64,000 nt of DNA from Caballeronia novacaledonica (GTDB lineage Bacteria > Pseudomonadota > Gammaproteobacteria > Burkholderiales > Burkholderiaceae): contig NZ_OGTP01000013.1 of assembly GCF_900258035.1 (NCBI RefSeq), positions 1 through 64,000 on the forward strand. Direction: 5' to 3'. Below, one piece after another: positions 25,752-33,106 of this stretch; positions within the stretch are counted from its first letter, which is position 1, and each line of letters starts with the position of its first letter. The notes under the pieces were generated by a model, which worked only from the letters and a program-made list of their open reading frames with translations, did no database searches and was not told the origin of the DNA. A program made the translations under genes and the position numbers.

Positions 25752-26798
25752 CTATTCAGGGCGCCACGCAGAAGGACGGCAGATCGCCCGAACGAAATGC
25801 ATTTTGTCGATTTCGTCGTCCGTGAAAGACATTGCCGGATGCGCGTCATTCACTGAGATCACGTGCGTGCGGCCCTGTCGCTTGTATAGGAATCGCTTGA
25901 TCATCACGCGCCCATCCTTTGACTTGAGCATCACATCGTCGCCTGCCTCGACGGGCTGACTGGGCTCGATGACGACGAACTCTCCTGCCTGAATGCGCGG
26001 TCGCATCGAGTCGCCGTCGCATTTCAGCGCGTAAGCGTGAGGATCTCGCGTCGGGAAGTCGACGTATCCGTCTCCGTGGCCGACCGGATATTCCAGGTCG
26101 GCCCAATGTCCGTTATCTCCGAGTTGTGCCATGCCTACTACTGGAATTGGTTTCCACTGCGTAATGGGGATGGGCCTGAACTCATCCGCGAATCTGACGG
26201 CGACGCCGGGTTCACCTTTGCCCCTCGTCAGCCAGACCATATTGATCCCGTACGTGTTCTGGATCGCCATAGCCTGCGAGATCGTCAACTCGGGCCCTGT
26301 GCCAGCCAGCCACTGGGACGCGACGTCGACGCCAACGCCGGCAACGCCCGCCAGCTCAGACGAGGTCGCGGCCGTCTGGAATAGGGCAGCCTTCAGTCTC
26401 GCTGGCGAGGTAAGGGTTGCGGCGTCGATCTGAGTAGGTAGCGTAGCCCCTTTTTCAGCGGGCTGCGAATCGACTTGCGGGGTGTTTCGGTCGCTATTCG
26501 CCGAATCGCTTTTGTAAGCTTCGTGCTCTGTGCCAGAGGGTGCAGCGGATACAGATGCCGAATTGAACCAGCCCCGCAAACCCGGAATAGCCTCCACAGC
26601 GCGGATAGTCTTCTCGCTGACGACCCGGCTGCCATTGAGCATCTGGCGAACGAACGCGCCGTCTTTGTAACCAAGACGCCGACCGAACTCGCTGATATTG
26701 CCCTCGGACACCCGGTCAATGGCAGCTTTCAGAAGTGAAACACGGAGGTTATTGAGTTCAAGGTCGTTCATTCCCGAACAGTAGCACATGCTACTCAT
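25752..26798 (-). CDS. S24-family phage repressor with two HTH domains
   Basis: 348 aa from ATG 26798, chosen because AAGGAG lies 8 nt upstream; ATG 26771 (339 aa) is an alternative. Domains: HTH 1 at about 12-70 (ISEFGRRLGYKDGAFVRQML), a Ser/Thr/Gln-rich linker, HTH 2 at about 130-200 (SELAGVAGVGVDVASQWLAG), and a C-terminal LexA/CI-like S24 domain at about 220-345 with Ser in GDSMRPRIQAGE and Lys in VMIKRF. It should hold the prophage silent by binding OL and OR and be inactivated during SOS. I see no plain Ala-Gly cleavage pair; MAQLGD is the usual place in relatives. Confidence 0.9.
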   Translation of the reverse strand: MSSMCYCSGMNDLELNNLRVSLLKAAIDRVSEGNISEFGRRLGYKDGAFVRQMLNGSRVVSEKTIRAVEAIPGLRGWFNSASVSAAPSGTEHEAYKSDSANSDRNTPQVDSQPAEKGATLPTQIDAATLTSPARLKAALFQTAATSSELAGVAGVGVDVASQWLAGTGPELTISQAMAIQNTYGINMVWLTRGKGEPGVAVRFADEFRPIPITQWKPIPVVGMAQLGDNGHWADLEYPVGHGDGYVDFPTRDPHAYALKCDGDSMRPRIQAGEFVVIEPSQPVEAGDDVMLKSKDGRVMIKRFLYKRQGRTHVISVNDAHPAMSFTDDEIDKMHFVRAICRPSAWRPE

Positions 26799-26834
26799 AG
26801 CATTTGCTCCTTGTTTTGTGTAGCATTTGCTACT
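26780..26834. promoter_or_regulatory. Operator cluster OR between repressor and Cro genes
   Basis: Three sites: 26780..26795 (AGTAGC-ACAT-GCTACT), a degenerate one at 26796..26811 (CATAGC-ATTT-GCTCCT), and 26819..26834 (TGTAGC-ATTT-GCTACT). The first two cover the start codon and ribosome site of the repressor gene; the third fills the spacer of the rightward promoter. This is a lambda-like three-site arrangement. Confidence 0.82.
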
Positions 26835-26839
26835 AGAAT
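26811..26839 (+). promoter_or_regulatory. Putative rightward early promoter (PR-like)
   Basis: -35 TTGTTT (26811-26816), a 17-bp spacer containing an operator, -10 TAGAAT (26834-26839). Transcription would start about at the Cro ATG (26846). Confidence 0.6.
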
Positions 26840-26845
26840 GAACTC

Positions 26846-27106
26846 ATGGACCTCGACGAATACCTCTCTCTGCCGAATGCCCCGACCGTTGCCGAATTGC
26901 GGCGTCGCATGACGGCGCTCGGTTATCGGGTGAAGAGCGATGCGCAGATACGCCAGTGGCGTCATCGATACGCCGATCGTCTCCCGAGCCCCGAGAACTG
27001 CGTTGGGCTCGAACGTGCGACTGGCGGCGCGGTGTCGCGCAAGACGTTCCGAGATGACTGGCATCTCATTTGGCCGGAACTGGCAAACGCAAGGGAGTCG
27101 GCATGA
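26846..27106 (+). CDS. Cro-like phage regulator
   Basis: 86 aa. MDLDEYLSLPNAPTVAELRR, KSDAQIRQWRH, PSPENCVGLERATGG and DDWHLIWPEL match a family of Cro/YdaS-like proteins in Burkholderia phages. Located opposite the repressor across the OR operators, it is the expected lytic switch protein. No Shine-Dalgarno is visible, and the promoter position suggests a leaderless message. Confidence 0.85.
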   Translation: MDLDEYLSLPNAPTVAELRRRMTALGYRVKSDAQIRQWRHRYADRLPSPENCVGLERATGGAVSRKTFRDDWHLIWPELANARESA

Positions 27107-27276
27107 ACGACGCGCCTCTCACAGCCGCTGAGCAGAAAGAAGTGCGCGCGATGCTCCTTGAGCTTGTCGCAAAGAACTACCCGGATGCGTATCTCGATGA
27201 GGTTCGGAAGAAAGCGGTCCTGCAGATCCGCAGACTGAAAGCGGACTCAGCAGGACCAGCCAAAGCAGCGAAGTAA
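27103..27276 (+). CDS. Hypothetical early protein
   Basis: 57 aa, MNDAPLTAAEQKEVRAMLLE..., helical and basic at the end. Overlaps the Cro stop (ATGA), so it is translated after Cro. Unknown function. Confidence 0.65.
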   Translation: MNDAPLTAAEQKEVRAMLLELVAKNYPDAYLDEVRKKAVLQIRRLKADSAGPAKAAK

Positions 27277-27457
27277 GTGCCGCCTGTCCTTCTTCTGCCG
27301 GTTTCAACCGGTCTAGATGAGGACTGCTTACGGCGGATTGGCCCCTCAGGCAGTAGCACGACTTCATTGCTGCACCCCGTTGTTATTGGTTTGTAGAGCC
27401 GCCGAAGCGGCCATTGATGCGAGGGCCCGACGAGTGGACAAGCGAATAGGTGACGGA
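27277..27457. other. Spacer with small palindrome
   Basis: 180 bp without a gene. It holds CCGGTT-TC-AACCGG at 27298..27311 and leads into the RHH gene; it may contain a leader or early termination site, but I see no clear terminator. Confidence 0.35.
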
Positions 27458-27700
27458 ATGGCACGAGGGAGAACTGGGTTCTCAAGTCCGCTGGGGAAGC
27501 TGACGGCGGAAGTGAGGACCAAGGTCGACGAGGACACCCGAGATGAGCTGGAGCGGATTGCGACAGACGCTGGAATGGGGATTTCAGAGTTCGTCCGCGA
27601 GCTCGTGCTCATCCGGGTGTATGGCCGGGATCACGTAGCCAGATTACACAAAGCGCGGCTGTCGCTCGTCGCCGGAGTAGGGATGGAAGAGGTTGATTGA
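27458..27700 (+). CDS. Ribbon-helix-helix-type DNA-binding protein
   Basis: 80 aa from ATG 27458 (AGGTG upstream). RTKVDEDTRDELERIATDAG then MGISEFVRELVLIRVYG is the strand-helix-helix layout of RHH (MetJ/Arc-like) repressors. Probable early transcription regulator; target unknown. Confidence 0.65.
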   Translation: MARGRTGFSSPLGKLTAEVRTKVDEDTRDELERIATDAGMGISEFVRELVLIRVYGRDHVARLHKARLSLVAGVGMEEVD

Positions 27701-27787
27701 TTCCACAGATGTACCCCGTTGTCTTGTTTTCTTGATGCAACTGTATCGGTAACAACCCTTAGTAAATACGTTCGTTCGGAGATTCAA

Positions 27788-28228
27788 GTGAACATTCTCG
27801 ACACCCTGCACGCCGTTGCGCACGCCTACAAAGGCGGCTGTGAGTCTCTTGCGCCGCGGCTCGGCATGTCGGCGGCAGTCCTTCGCAGCAAGGTCAATCC
27901 GAACACGGAGACGCACCAGGCGACGCTGATGAACGCCGTGCAGATCGCGGAGATGGCCGACGACGACCGTGTGCTCGAAGCATGGGCCCGCGAGCGCGGC
28001 TACGCGCTGGTGAAGATGCCGAACGTCGAGGCGTGCTCGGACGCCGCGATCGTCGAACTGATGGGCGAAGCCTGGTCGACTCACGGCGACGTCGGCAGCG
28101 AGATCTGCAAGACGCTTCAGGACGGCCGCGTCGACATGAAGGAAGTCGACCACGTCGAGAAAAAGATCTTCAAGCACGCGCAAGTCCTGTTCAGCATCGC
28201 GTCGCGCCTGCGCGGCATGGCGGAGTGA
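27788..28228 (+). CDS. CII-like phage regulatory protein (phage_CP76 family)
   Basis: 146 aa from GTG 27788, which has GGAG 6 nt upstream. The N-terminal helix-turn-helix region LAPRLGMSAAVLRSKVNPNT, then HQATLMNAVQIAEMADDDR, matches the phage regulatory CII family. The C-terminal part is a long helix. It lies in the early rightward operon where such a decision regulator is expected. Confidence 0.85.
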   Translation: MNILDTLHAVAHAYKGGCESLAPRLGMSAAVLRSKVNPNTETHQATLMNAVQIAEMADDDRVLEAWARERGYALVKMPNVEACSDAAIVELMGEAWSTHGDVGSEICKTLQDGRVDMKEVDHVEKKIFKHAQVLFSIASRLRGMAE

Positions 28229-28230
28229 TC

Positions 28231-28404
28231 ATGTACATCCCCGCTTTCCCGAACTTCATCACGACGGGTCGTTTCTTCGACGGCCCGCTCACCGCCGAAT
28301 ACCAGGAGCAAGCCGAGGCTGAAGAGCTGAAGGTCTGCATCGGTTGTGGCGCGAAGCAACGCACCGACGGCTCTCTGCCGTGCGGTCAAGACAACGACCT
28401 GTGA
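28231..28404 (+). CDS. Small CxxC phage protein
   Basis: 57 aa, MYIPAFPNFITTGRFFDGPL..., with CIGCGAK and a later Cys, possibly a zinc-binding tail. GGAG 6 nt before ATG. Follows the CII-like gene by 2 bp. Confidence 0.65.
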   Translation: MYIPAFPNFITTGRFFDGPLTAEYQEQAEAEELKVCIGCGAKQRTDGSLPCGQDNDL

Positions 28405-28412
28405 GTTCACTC

Positions 28413-29144
28413 ATGAACATCATCCCGTTCCAATTTGAGGCGATGCCGATTCGACTGATCGCCACGGCCGACGGCGAGCCGTGGTTTGTCGCGTCAGACG
28501 TTTGCGCTGCACTCGAAATTGGCAACACGTCGATGGCATTGATGCCGCTCGACGATGACGAAAAGGGTGTCAGCACTATTGAGACCCTTGGCGGCCGGCA
28601 AGAGGTTCGCACGGTTAGCGAGTCGGGGCTTTATTCGCTCGTCATGCGTTCGCGCAAGCCCGAAGCGAAGCAGTTCAAGCGGTGGATCACTCATGAGGTT
28701 CTGCCGTCGATTCGCAAGACGGGCTCTTACAGCGCCGTTCAGGTTCCGAAGACGCTGTCACAGGCGTTGCGCCTCGCCGCCGAGCAGGCTGAGCAGATCG
28801 AGCAACAAGCCGCGCTGATCGCTTCTCAGAAGCCCGCAGTCGAATTCGTCGGCCGCTACGTTGAGGCTGACGGCAGCAAGGGTTTCCGCGAGGTTTGCAA
28901 GCTCCTCGGCGCGAAGGAGAACGAGTTCCGCGCGTTCTTGCTGGACACCAACATCGTCTACAAGCTCGGCGGCCGCCTTGTGCCGTATCAGCCGCACATC
29001 GATGCGGGTCGCTTCGAGATCAAAGCGGGCGTCACGCACGACGACCACGCCTACGCCTTCAATCAAACACGCTTCACACCGAAGGGCATCGAGTGGATTG
29101 CCGGCAAGTGGATGGCGCGCAACCTGCAGCGTCTGGAGGCTTAG
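28413..29144 (+). CDS. Phage antirepressor (BRO-N and KilA-C domains)
   Basis: 243 aa. The BRO-N domain is at about 5-105 (PWFVASDVCAALEIGNTSMA, LYSLVMRSRKPEAKQFKRWI, VLPSIRKTGSY) and the KilAC/ANT domain at about 130-240 (EADGSKGFREVCKLLGAKEN, LVPYQPHIDAGRFEIKAG). Proteins of this kind bind repressor or DNA to trigger lytic growth. The two-domain layout is the common phage antirepressor form. Confidence 0.9.
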   Translation: MNIIPFQFEAMPIRLIATADGEPWFVASDVCAALEIGNTSMALMPLDDDEKGVSTIETLGGRQEVRTVSESGLYSLVMRSRKPEAKQFKRWITHEVLPSIRKTGSYSAVQVPKTLSQALRLAAEQAEQIEQQAALIASQKPAVEFVGRYVEADGSKGFREVCKLLGAKENEFRAFLLDTNIVYKLGGRLVPYQPHIDAGRFEIKAGVTHDDHAYAFNQTRFTPKGIEWIAGKWMARNLQRLEA

Positions 29145-29147
29145 CCC

Positions 29148-30233
29148 GTGAGCGTTACAGCGACATTCTGGGTTCGTGCGCAGCGCGTCGGCAAAAGCTC
29201 GCCGAAGTGCGTGCTGATCGCTCTGGCCGATTTCGCCAACGAAGACTTCCGGGTCTGGGCGAGCATGGACGCGATCGAGCAGTTCATCGAGCAGGATCGC
29301 AAGACGATCCTCGCGAACATCAAGCGCCTGAAGGAGCTTGGCTATCTGGAAGACACCGGCGAGCGCACCGGCCGCACGGGACAGATCGTCGTCTATCAGA
29401 TTACGCGCCCCGTCGGCGCGAGCAAGGTCACGATGACCAATCGCGAAGGCAAGGCCGTCGAAATCGGGCCTCCTGAAACGAAACGGTCCCAAATTCGGAA
29501 CGGTTCCGAAAACGGCACTGTTAAAGGAGCCCAAAAACGGAACAGTTCCAAAAACGGAACAGTTCCAGATTTGGATTCGAACGGTCCCAAATCTTCCGGG
29601 AAACAGTCCCAAATTTCCGCCGAAACGGTCCCAAATTTGGGACACGGAACTACCAAGGAACTACCAGAGGAACAGAAAGGCAACGACCAACTCGCGCGGA
29701 CTGCGCCGCGAACTGCGTTGCATCTTGAACTTCGAGAAATCGAACTGCCTGCATGGCTACCTTTGGATGCGTGGCTCGACTGGTGTGAGCACCGCGAAGC
29801 GAAGGAAAAGAAGGCTGACATTCCTTGGACCCACCCGGCCGCCAGGGTCACGCTGAAGAAGCTCACGAAGCTCCACGGTCAAGGGCGTGACATCGTGATC
29901 GCGGTTGATGAATCCGTTTTGCGCGGCTGGACGGGCATCTGGGAAGCGAAGGACGAATCGACCGGAGAAGCGGTCACCGGCGACGCGCCGGATGGCTGGT
30001 GGACGGGCGAGGCCGGCTGGCGTGACCAAGGTAAGCGCCTGAACATCGACCCAGCGCGCTTCCAGTACTTCGAGCAATTCAAGGCCAAGGTCTGCAAGAC
30101 GCTCGGTCCGGGCCCGTGGATGGAATACCTGCTCGCCGCGGTCAGCCGCGAGAGCGAAGAGCGTGGCGAGGCGCTGTACGCGTATCTCAACGACGCCCCG
30201 CGCGACAAGAACGGCAACACGGAGGCGGCATGA
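29148..30233 (+). CDS. Phage replication protein, HTH type, with embedded iterons
   Basis: 361 aa from GTG 29148. The N-terminal 90 residues form a winged helix (PKCVLIALADFANEDFRVWA, IEQDRKTILANIKRLKELGY), as in lambda O-like and other phage initiators. Residues about 108-165 are a low-complexity linker encoded by repeated DNA (see the repeat at 29482). The C-terminal part (about 200-350) has Trp-rich helices. Probably recruits host replication proteins at an origin inside its own gene. Confidence 0.75.
   Translation: MSVTATFWVRAQRVGKSSPKCVLIALADFANEDFRVWASMDAIEQFIEQDRKTILANIKRLKELGYLEDTGERTGRTGQIVVYQITRPVGASKVTMTNREGKAVEIGPPETKRSQIRNGSENGTVKGAQKRNSSKNGTVPDLDSNGPKSSGKQSQISAETVPNLGHGTTKELPEEQKGNDQLARTAPRTALHLELREIELPAWLPLDAWLDWCEHREAKEKKADIPWTHPAARVTLKKLTKLHGQGRDIVIAVDESVLRGWTGIWEAKDESTGEAVTGDAPDGWWTGEAGWRDQGKRLNIDPARFQYFEQFKAKVCKTLGPGPWMEYLLAAVSRESEERGEALYAYLNDAPRDKNGNTEAA
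29482..29636. repeat. Iteron cluster, probable phage origin
   Basis: Seven copies of AAC(A/G)GT(T/C)CC(A/G) begin at 29482, 29499, 29541, 29558, 29580, 29602 and 29624. The second pair is a perfect 17-bp tandem (AAAAACGGAACAGTTCC twice, 29533..29566), and the last three are spaced exactly 22 bp, about two helical turns. Iterons inside the initiator gene are the lambda ori layout. Confidence 0.7.
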
Positions 30234-30391
30234 ACACCTGCCGCAACTGCCAACACGCATTCGCGAAGGCCGGGCACGAGCGCATGCATCGCCGCGGCTT
30301 CCGCAACTGCGCATACCTGCCCGAGTGGCAATACGTCTCCGGTAATTCGGCATGCCGGTTCAATCCGATTCGCTGTAGGGCCGCGGCATGA
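30230..30391 (+). CDS. Small cysteine-rich phage protein
   Basis: 53 aa, MNTCRNCQHAFAKAGHERMH..., with CxxC at the start and three more Cys and several His, suggesting a zinc-bound fold. ATGA overlaps on both sides within the early operon. Confidence 0.65.
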   Translation: MNTCRNCQHAFAKAGHERMHRRGFRNCAYLPEWQYVSGNSACRFNPIRCRAAA

Positions 30392-30930
30392 CGAAACGAG
30401 CAACCGCGCTCCGATACCCGGAAGAGGCGATCAAAGACGGTCGCTTCGGCACGGCGACGGTGCGTCAGCCCGCGATGTCGATGACGACCGCGCAGCGCCG
30501 GATCTACGAGAAGACGGGCGTGCCGCCGCAGACGGCCGCTCTAGACGACCCGCTGGATCCGTTCGCTGCTCCGGCGCCGCATCCGGTCGCTGCGTCGGCG
30601 AAGAAGCCGGCGAAGTACAGAAACACGAAGTGCGAAGCGGGCGGCATCAAGTTCGACAGCAAGCGCGAGCGTAAGCGCTGGCACGAGCTGGTGCAGATGC
30701 AGGTGCGCGGCGAGATCAGCGACCTGCAGCTTCAGGTTCCGTTCGTCCTGGCTGAGCCAGTCGTGATCGCTGGCCGGAAGCGCCCGGCGCTGCGTTACGT
30801 CGCGGACTTCGTGTACGAGCAGGGCGGCGCGCAGGTGATTGAAGACGTGAAGGGCCGGGTAACCGAGGGATACCGCATCAAACGCCATCTGATGGCGGCG
30901 CGGGGACTAACGATCGTGGAGGTGAAGTGA
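30388..30930 (+). CDS. DUF1064 family protein, putative PD-(D/E)XK nuclease
   Basis: 180 aa. Residues about 75-180 carry the DUF1064 pattern: KYRNTKCEAGGIKFDSKRER, LQLQVPFVL, RYVADFVYE, VIEDVKGRVTEGYRIKRH. The ADF and EDVKG elements resemble the D...ExK site of restriction-like nucleases; in other phages the group is proposed as recombination or Holliday junction nucleases. The first 70 residues are unstructured. Confidence 0.85.
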   Translation: MTKRATALRYPEEAIKDGRFGTATVRQPAMSMTTAQRRIYEKTGVPPQTAALDDPLDPFAAPAPHPVAASAKKPAKYRNTKCEAGGIKFDSKRERKRWHELVQMQVRGEISDLQLQVPFVLAEPVVIAGRKRPALRYVADFVYEQGGAQVIEDVKGRVTEGYRIKRHLMAARGLTIVEVK

Positions 30931-31337
30931 TGCGGGGCAATCAAAACTACGCGCGGCAGGATCTGAGCACGCGCGCGCGACCGAAGAGAACACACAAGGT
31001 GATGCCGCTGAAGCAGCGCGTCGTACTCGAAGCGCTGAAGCGCCGCCGGCACGCGACGATCCGCTCGATCGCGGAGGATCTGGAGAAATCTCGCGACGTG
31101 CTGAAGCACACGTTCGCCTCGCTGGAGGGGCAGGGCTACGTCGAGCGACTCGGCAAGTCGAAGGGCACGCTTCCTGGTCCGCAACCTGACATGTACCGGT
31201 GGACGGGCAAGTCCTTCCCGCCGTCGAGCGAGATCACGGCAAAGGTCGAAGAAAAGGCGCGCGTGGTTGCGACAGCGGTCGACGTGCTGATCGCTGGCAT
31301 GCAGGCCATGTGCCGTGTCGGGAGGATCGCAGCATGA
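30930..31337 (+). CDS. Hypothetical winged-helix protein
   Basis: 135 aa from ATG 30930, with GGAGGTGAAG upstream. MPLKQRVVLEALKRRRHATI, then RSIAEDLEKSRDVLKHTFAS and LEGQGYVERLG, is a winged helix-turn-helix pattern. Overlaps the DUF1064 stop by one base (TGATG). Confidence 0.7.
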   Translation: MRGNQNYARQDLSTRARPKRTHKVMPLKQRVVLEALKRRRHATIRSIAEDLEKSRDVLKHTFASLEGQGYVERLGKSKGTLPGPQPDMYRWTGKSFPPSSEITAKVEEKARVVATAVDVLIAGMQAMCRVGRIAA

Positions 31338-31705
31338 TCCGCATCTACCTGGCCGGGCCGATGTCCGGTTACCCGGAACTGAACTTCCCGGCGTTCCATG
31401 CCGAGGCGGCGCGCCTGCGCGCGTTGGGCTTCGAGATCGTCAACCCGGCAGAGATCGACGTCGGCCCGAATCCTGACTGGCTGACGGCCATGCGCGCGGA
31501 CATTCGCGAGCTCGTGACGTGCGACGGCATCGCGCTCTTGCAGGGCTGGGAGCAATCGCGCGGCGCGACGGTCGAGCACGCGCTCGCACGCGGGCTCGGG
31601 CTGCGCGTCATGCAGGCGCGTCACATCGTCGGCCTGGCTGGCGATATTCCGGTCATCTCGCAGGACGCCGTTATCGAGCTGCTCGACGAAGCGGAGGCCG
31701 CGTGA
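31334..31705 (+). CDS. DUF4406 domain protein, nucleoside deoxyribosyltransferase-like
   Basis: 123 aa. IYLAGPMSGYPELNFPAFHA at the N-terminus, then EIVNPAEID and CDGIALLQGWEQSRGATVEH, is the DUF4406 signature, related to nucleoside 2-deoxyribosyltransferases. A nucleotide-handling role during replication is likely. ATGA overlap with the upstream gene. Confidence 0.85.
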   Translation: MIRIYLAGPMSGYPELNFPAFHAEAARLRALGFEIVNPAEIDVGPNPDWLTAMRADIRELVTCDGIALLQGWEQSRGATVEHALARGLGLRVMQARHIVGLAGDIPVISQDAVIELLDEAEAA

Positions 31706-32310
31706 AGCGCTCCACGCCGCTCGCGCGCAAGACGCCGCTCAAGTCGAGCGGCTTCAAACGCAAGTCGCCGTTCACGAACACTGCAGACCGGGCGACGGCA
31801 GAGATGCGCGTGGAGAAGCGCCTTCGCGCGACGAAGCGTAAGTCGGGCGAGGACAAGCGCATGCGCGACGCCTGCCGTGACGAGCCGTGCTATCTGCGCA
31901 TCCCGGGCGTGTGCACGAGCAACCCGAAGACGAGCGTGCCGGCGCACCGCAACGAAGGAAAGGGCATGGGGATGAAGACGCCCGACGTCTTCACGGTGCC
32001 GGGGTGCCCGACGTGCCATCACGAATACGACCAGGGCAAGCGATTCCTGCGCGAGCACAAGCGTGCCCTGTGGAACGCAGCATACGCGCGCTGGGAGCCG
32101 GCGCGCGCCGTGAAGCTTGGTTTGAAGGAGGAAGAAGGTGCGTTGCTGGATTCGAATACCGAGCCACACAGGGTGGCGCACGCCACGCGGGCGCAACGGG
32201 AAGCGGTACGCAATGGAGCGGTTCCAGCTGACGCTGGGGCTCGAAACGATGGTGTATCGGCTTGCGCTTCCGCGAGTGCAGAGCACGACGAGGCCGTTTG
32301 TCTGGGTTGA
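31702..32310 (+). CDS. DUF1364 family protein
   Basis: 202 aa from GTG 31702 overlapping the upstream stop. The central block MRDACRDEPCYLRIPGVCTS, VPAHRNEGKGMGMK, FTVPGCPTCHHEYDQGKRFL is DUF1364, an HNH-like zinc nuclease fold in lambdoid phages. The final 50 residues overlap the next gene and are probably not conserved. Confidence 0.8.
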   Translation: MKRSTPLARKTPLKSSGFKRKSPFTNTADRATAEMRVEKRLRATKRKSGEDKRMRDACRDEPCYLRIPGVCTSNPKTSVPAHRNEGKGMGMKTPDVFTVPGCPTCHHEYDQGKRFLREHKRALWNAAYARWEPARAVKLGLKEEEGALLDSNTEPHRVAHATRAQREAVRNGAVPADAGARNDGVSACASASAEHDEAVCLG

Positions 32311-32476
32311 CGCATGGATTCCCGAGGATCGGCGCACCGGGATACCGATTCTCGACGATGCGTGGGTAGAGCCCGGTGTGTATCGAACTCGGGCTTACAT
32401 AGACGACAACAAGAAAACCTTGGCGCCGTTCCTCGCGAGCGGCATGGCAGAGATGGACGTGAGAGAGGCCGTATGA
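32138..32476 (+). CDS. Hypothetical phage protein
   Basis: 112 aa from GTG 32138, preceded by AAGGAGGAAGAAG; the alternative ATG 32213 gives 87 aa. It overlaps the 3' end of the DUF1364 gene in another frame. Contains VWVDAWIPEDRRTGIPILDD. No recognised family. Confidence 0.55.
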   Translation: MRCWIRIPSHTGWRTPRGRNGKRYAMERFQLTLGLETMVYRLALPRVQSTTRPFVWVDAWIPEDRRTGIPILDDAWVEPGVYRTRAYIDDNKKTLAPFLASGMAEMDVREAV

Positions 32477-32571
32477 ACACGCTACCCGACAATTTCGATC
32501 CGCTGTACGCCGCGCTCGGCATTCGCCGCCGCAACTGGAATTTGCCGCAACCCGCGAAGGTGACGAAATGA
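32473..32571 (+). CDS. Small phage protein (32 aa)
   Basis: MNTLPDNFDPLYAALGIRRR..., coupled by ATGA to the gene before and to the one after. Too short for a family call. Confidence 0.5.
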   Translation: MNTLPDNFDPLYAALGIRRRNWNLPQPAKVTK

Positions 32572-32666
32572 CGCCCGACGCACAAGGAATCGTCTTCGTA
32601 GTCGTGTGGCCTTTCGTTTGTGCCTTCGGTCTGTCGGCGTGGCTTCAATGGGAGGCGCGGCGATGA
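32568..32666 (+). CDS. Small membrane protein (32 aa)
   Basis: MTPDAQGIVFVVVWPFVCAF is nearly all one membrane helix, followed by WLQWEARR. ATGA overlaps at both ends support it. Confidence 0.55.
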   Translation: MTPDAQGIVFVVVWPFVCAFGLSAWLQWEARR

Positions 32667-33019
32667 ATGTTGCTCAACTCTCCGGCGCGTGGCTCGATTA
32701 CTGGACGGCGCGCGCCGAAGGCATGCAGGCCGAAGTGAAGCGCGCATGCGGCATGGACTGGTGCCAGGTCGATGTCCAGTCCGTCGGCTACATCCAGTAT
32801 CAGCCGTCCGATAACTGGCACATCGCCGCGCCGATCGCCGAGCGTCAGCGCTATGTGACCTATCCGCGCGTGCGCGAGGACGGCAAGCTCGAATGGCTGG
32901 CCGAATCGCAGATGAACCCGGTCTTCCACGGGATCATGGTCGACGAGTCGCCGAAGGTCGCGATCTGTCGTCTCAGAGTCGCCGAGGCGTTCGGATTCGA
33001 GGTCGAGCAGTGCGCGTAA
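32663..33019 (+). CDS. DUF2591-like phage protein
   Basis: 118 aa. MNVAQLSGAWLDYWTARAEG at the N-terminus and the YQPSDNWHIAAPIAER and MVDESPKVAICRLRVAEAFG segments match the DUF2591 group of phage early proteins of unknown role. Last gene of the coupled early operon. Confidence 0.75.
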   Translation: MNVAQLSGAWLDYWTARAEGMQAEVKRACGMDWCQVDVQSVGYIQYQPSDNWHIAAPIAERQRYVTYPRVREDGKLEWLAESQMNPVFHGIMVDESPKVAICRLRVAEAFGFEVEQCA

Positions 33020-33044
33020 ACTGGAGAAATGTCTTAAGAAACAA

Positions 33045-33073
33045 TTGTTTAGCTTAGACGAATGAAGTAGAGT
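33045..33073 (+). promoter_or_regulatory. Putative promoter before the Q-like gene
   Basis: -35 TTGTTT (33045-33050), a 17-bp spacer, -10 TAGAGT (33068-33073). The -35 lies in the palindrome AAACAATTGTTT (33039..33050), a possible operator. Confidence 0.45.
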
Positions 33074-33106
33074 GTAGTGGTCCTAAATATGGAATGGGGA
33101 AATAGG

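Noticed and set aside
29482..29636. CRISPR array
   Set aside because: Repeats are short, unevenly spaced and lie within a coding frame; no cas genes. Iterons explain them better.
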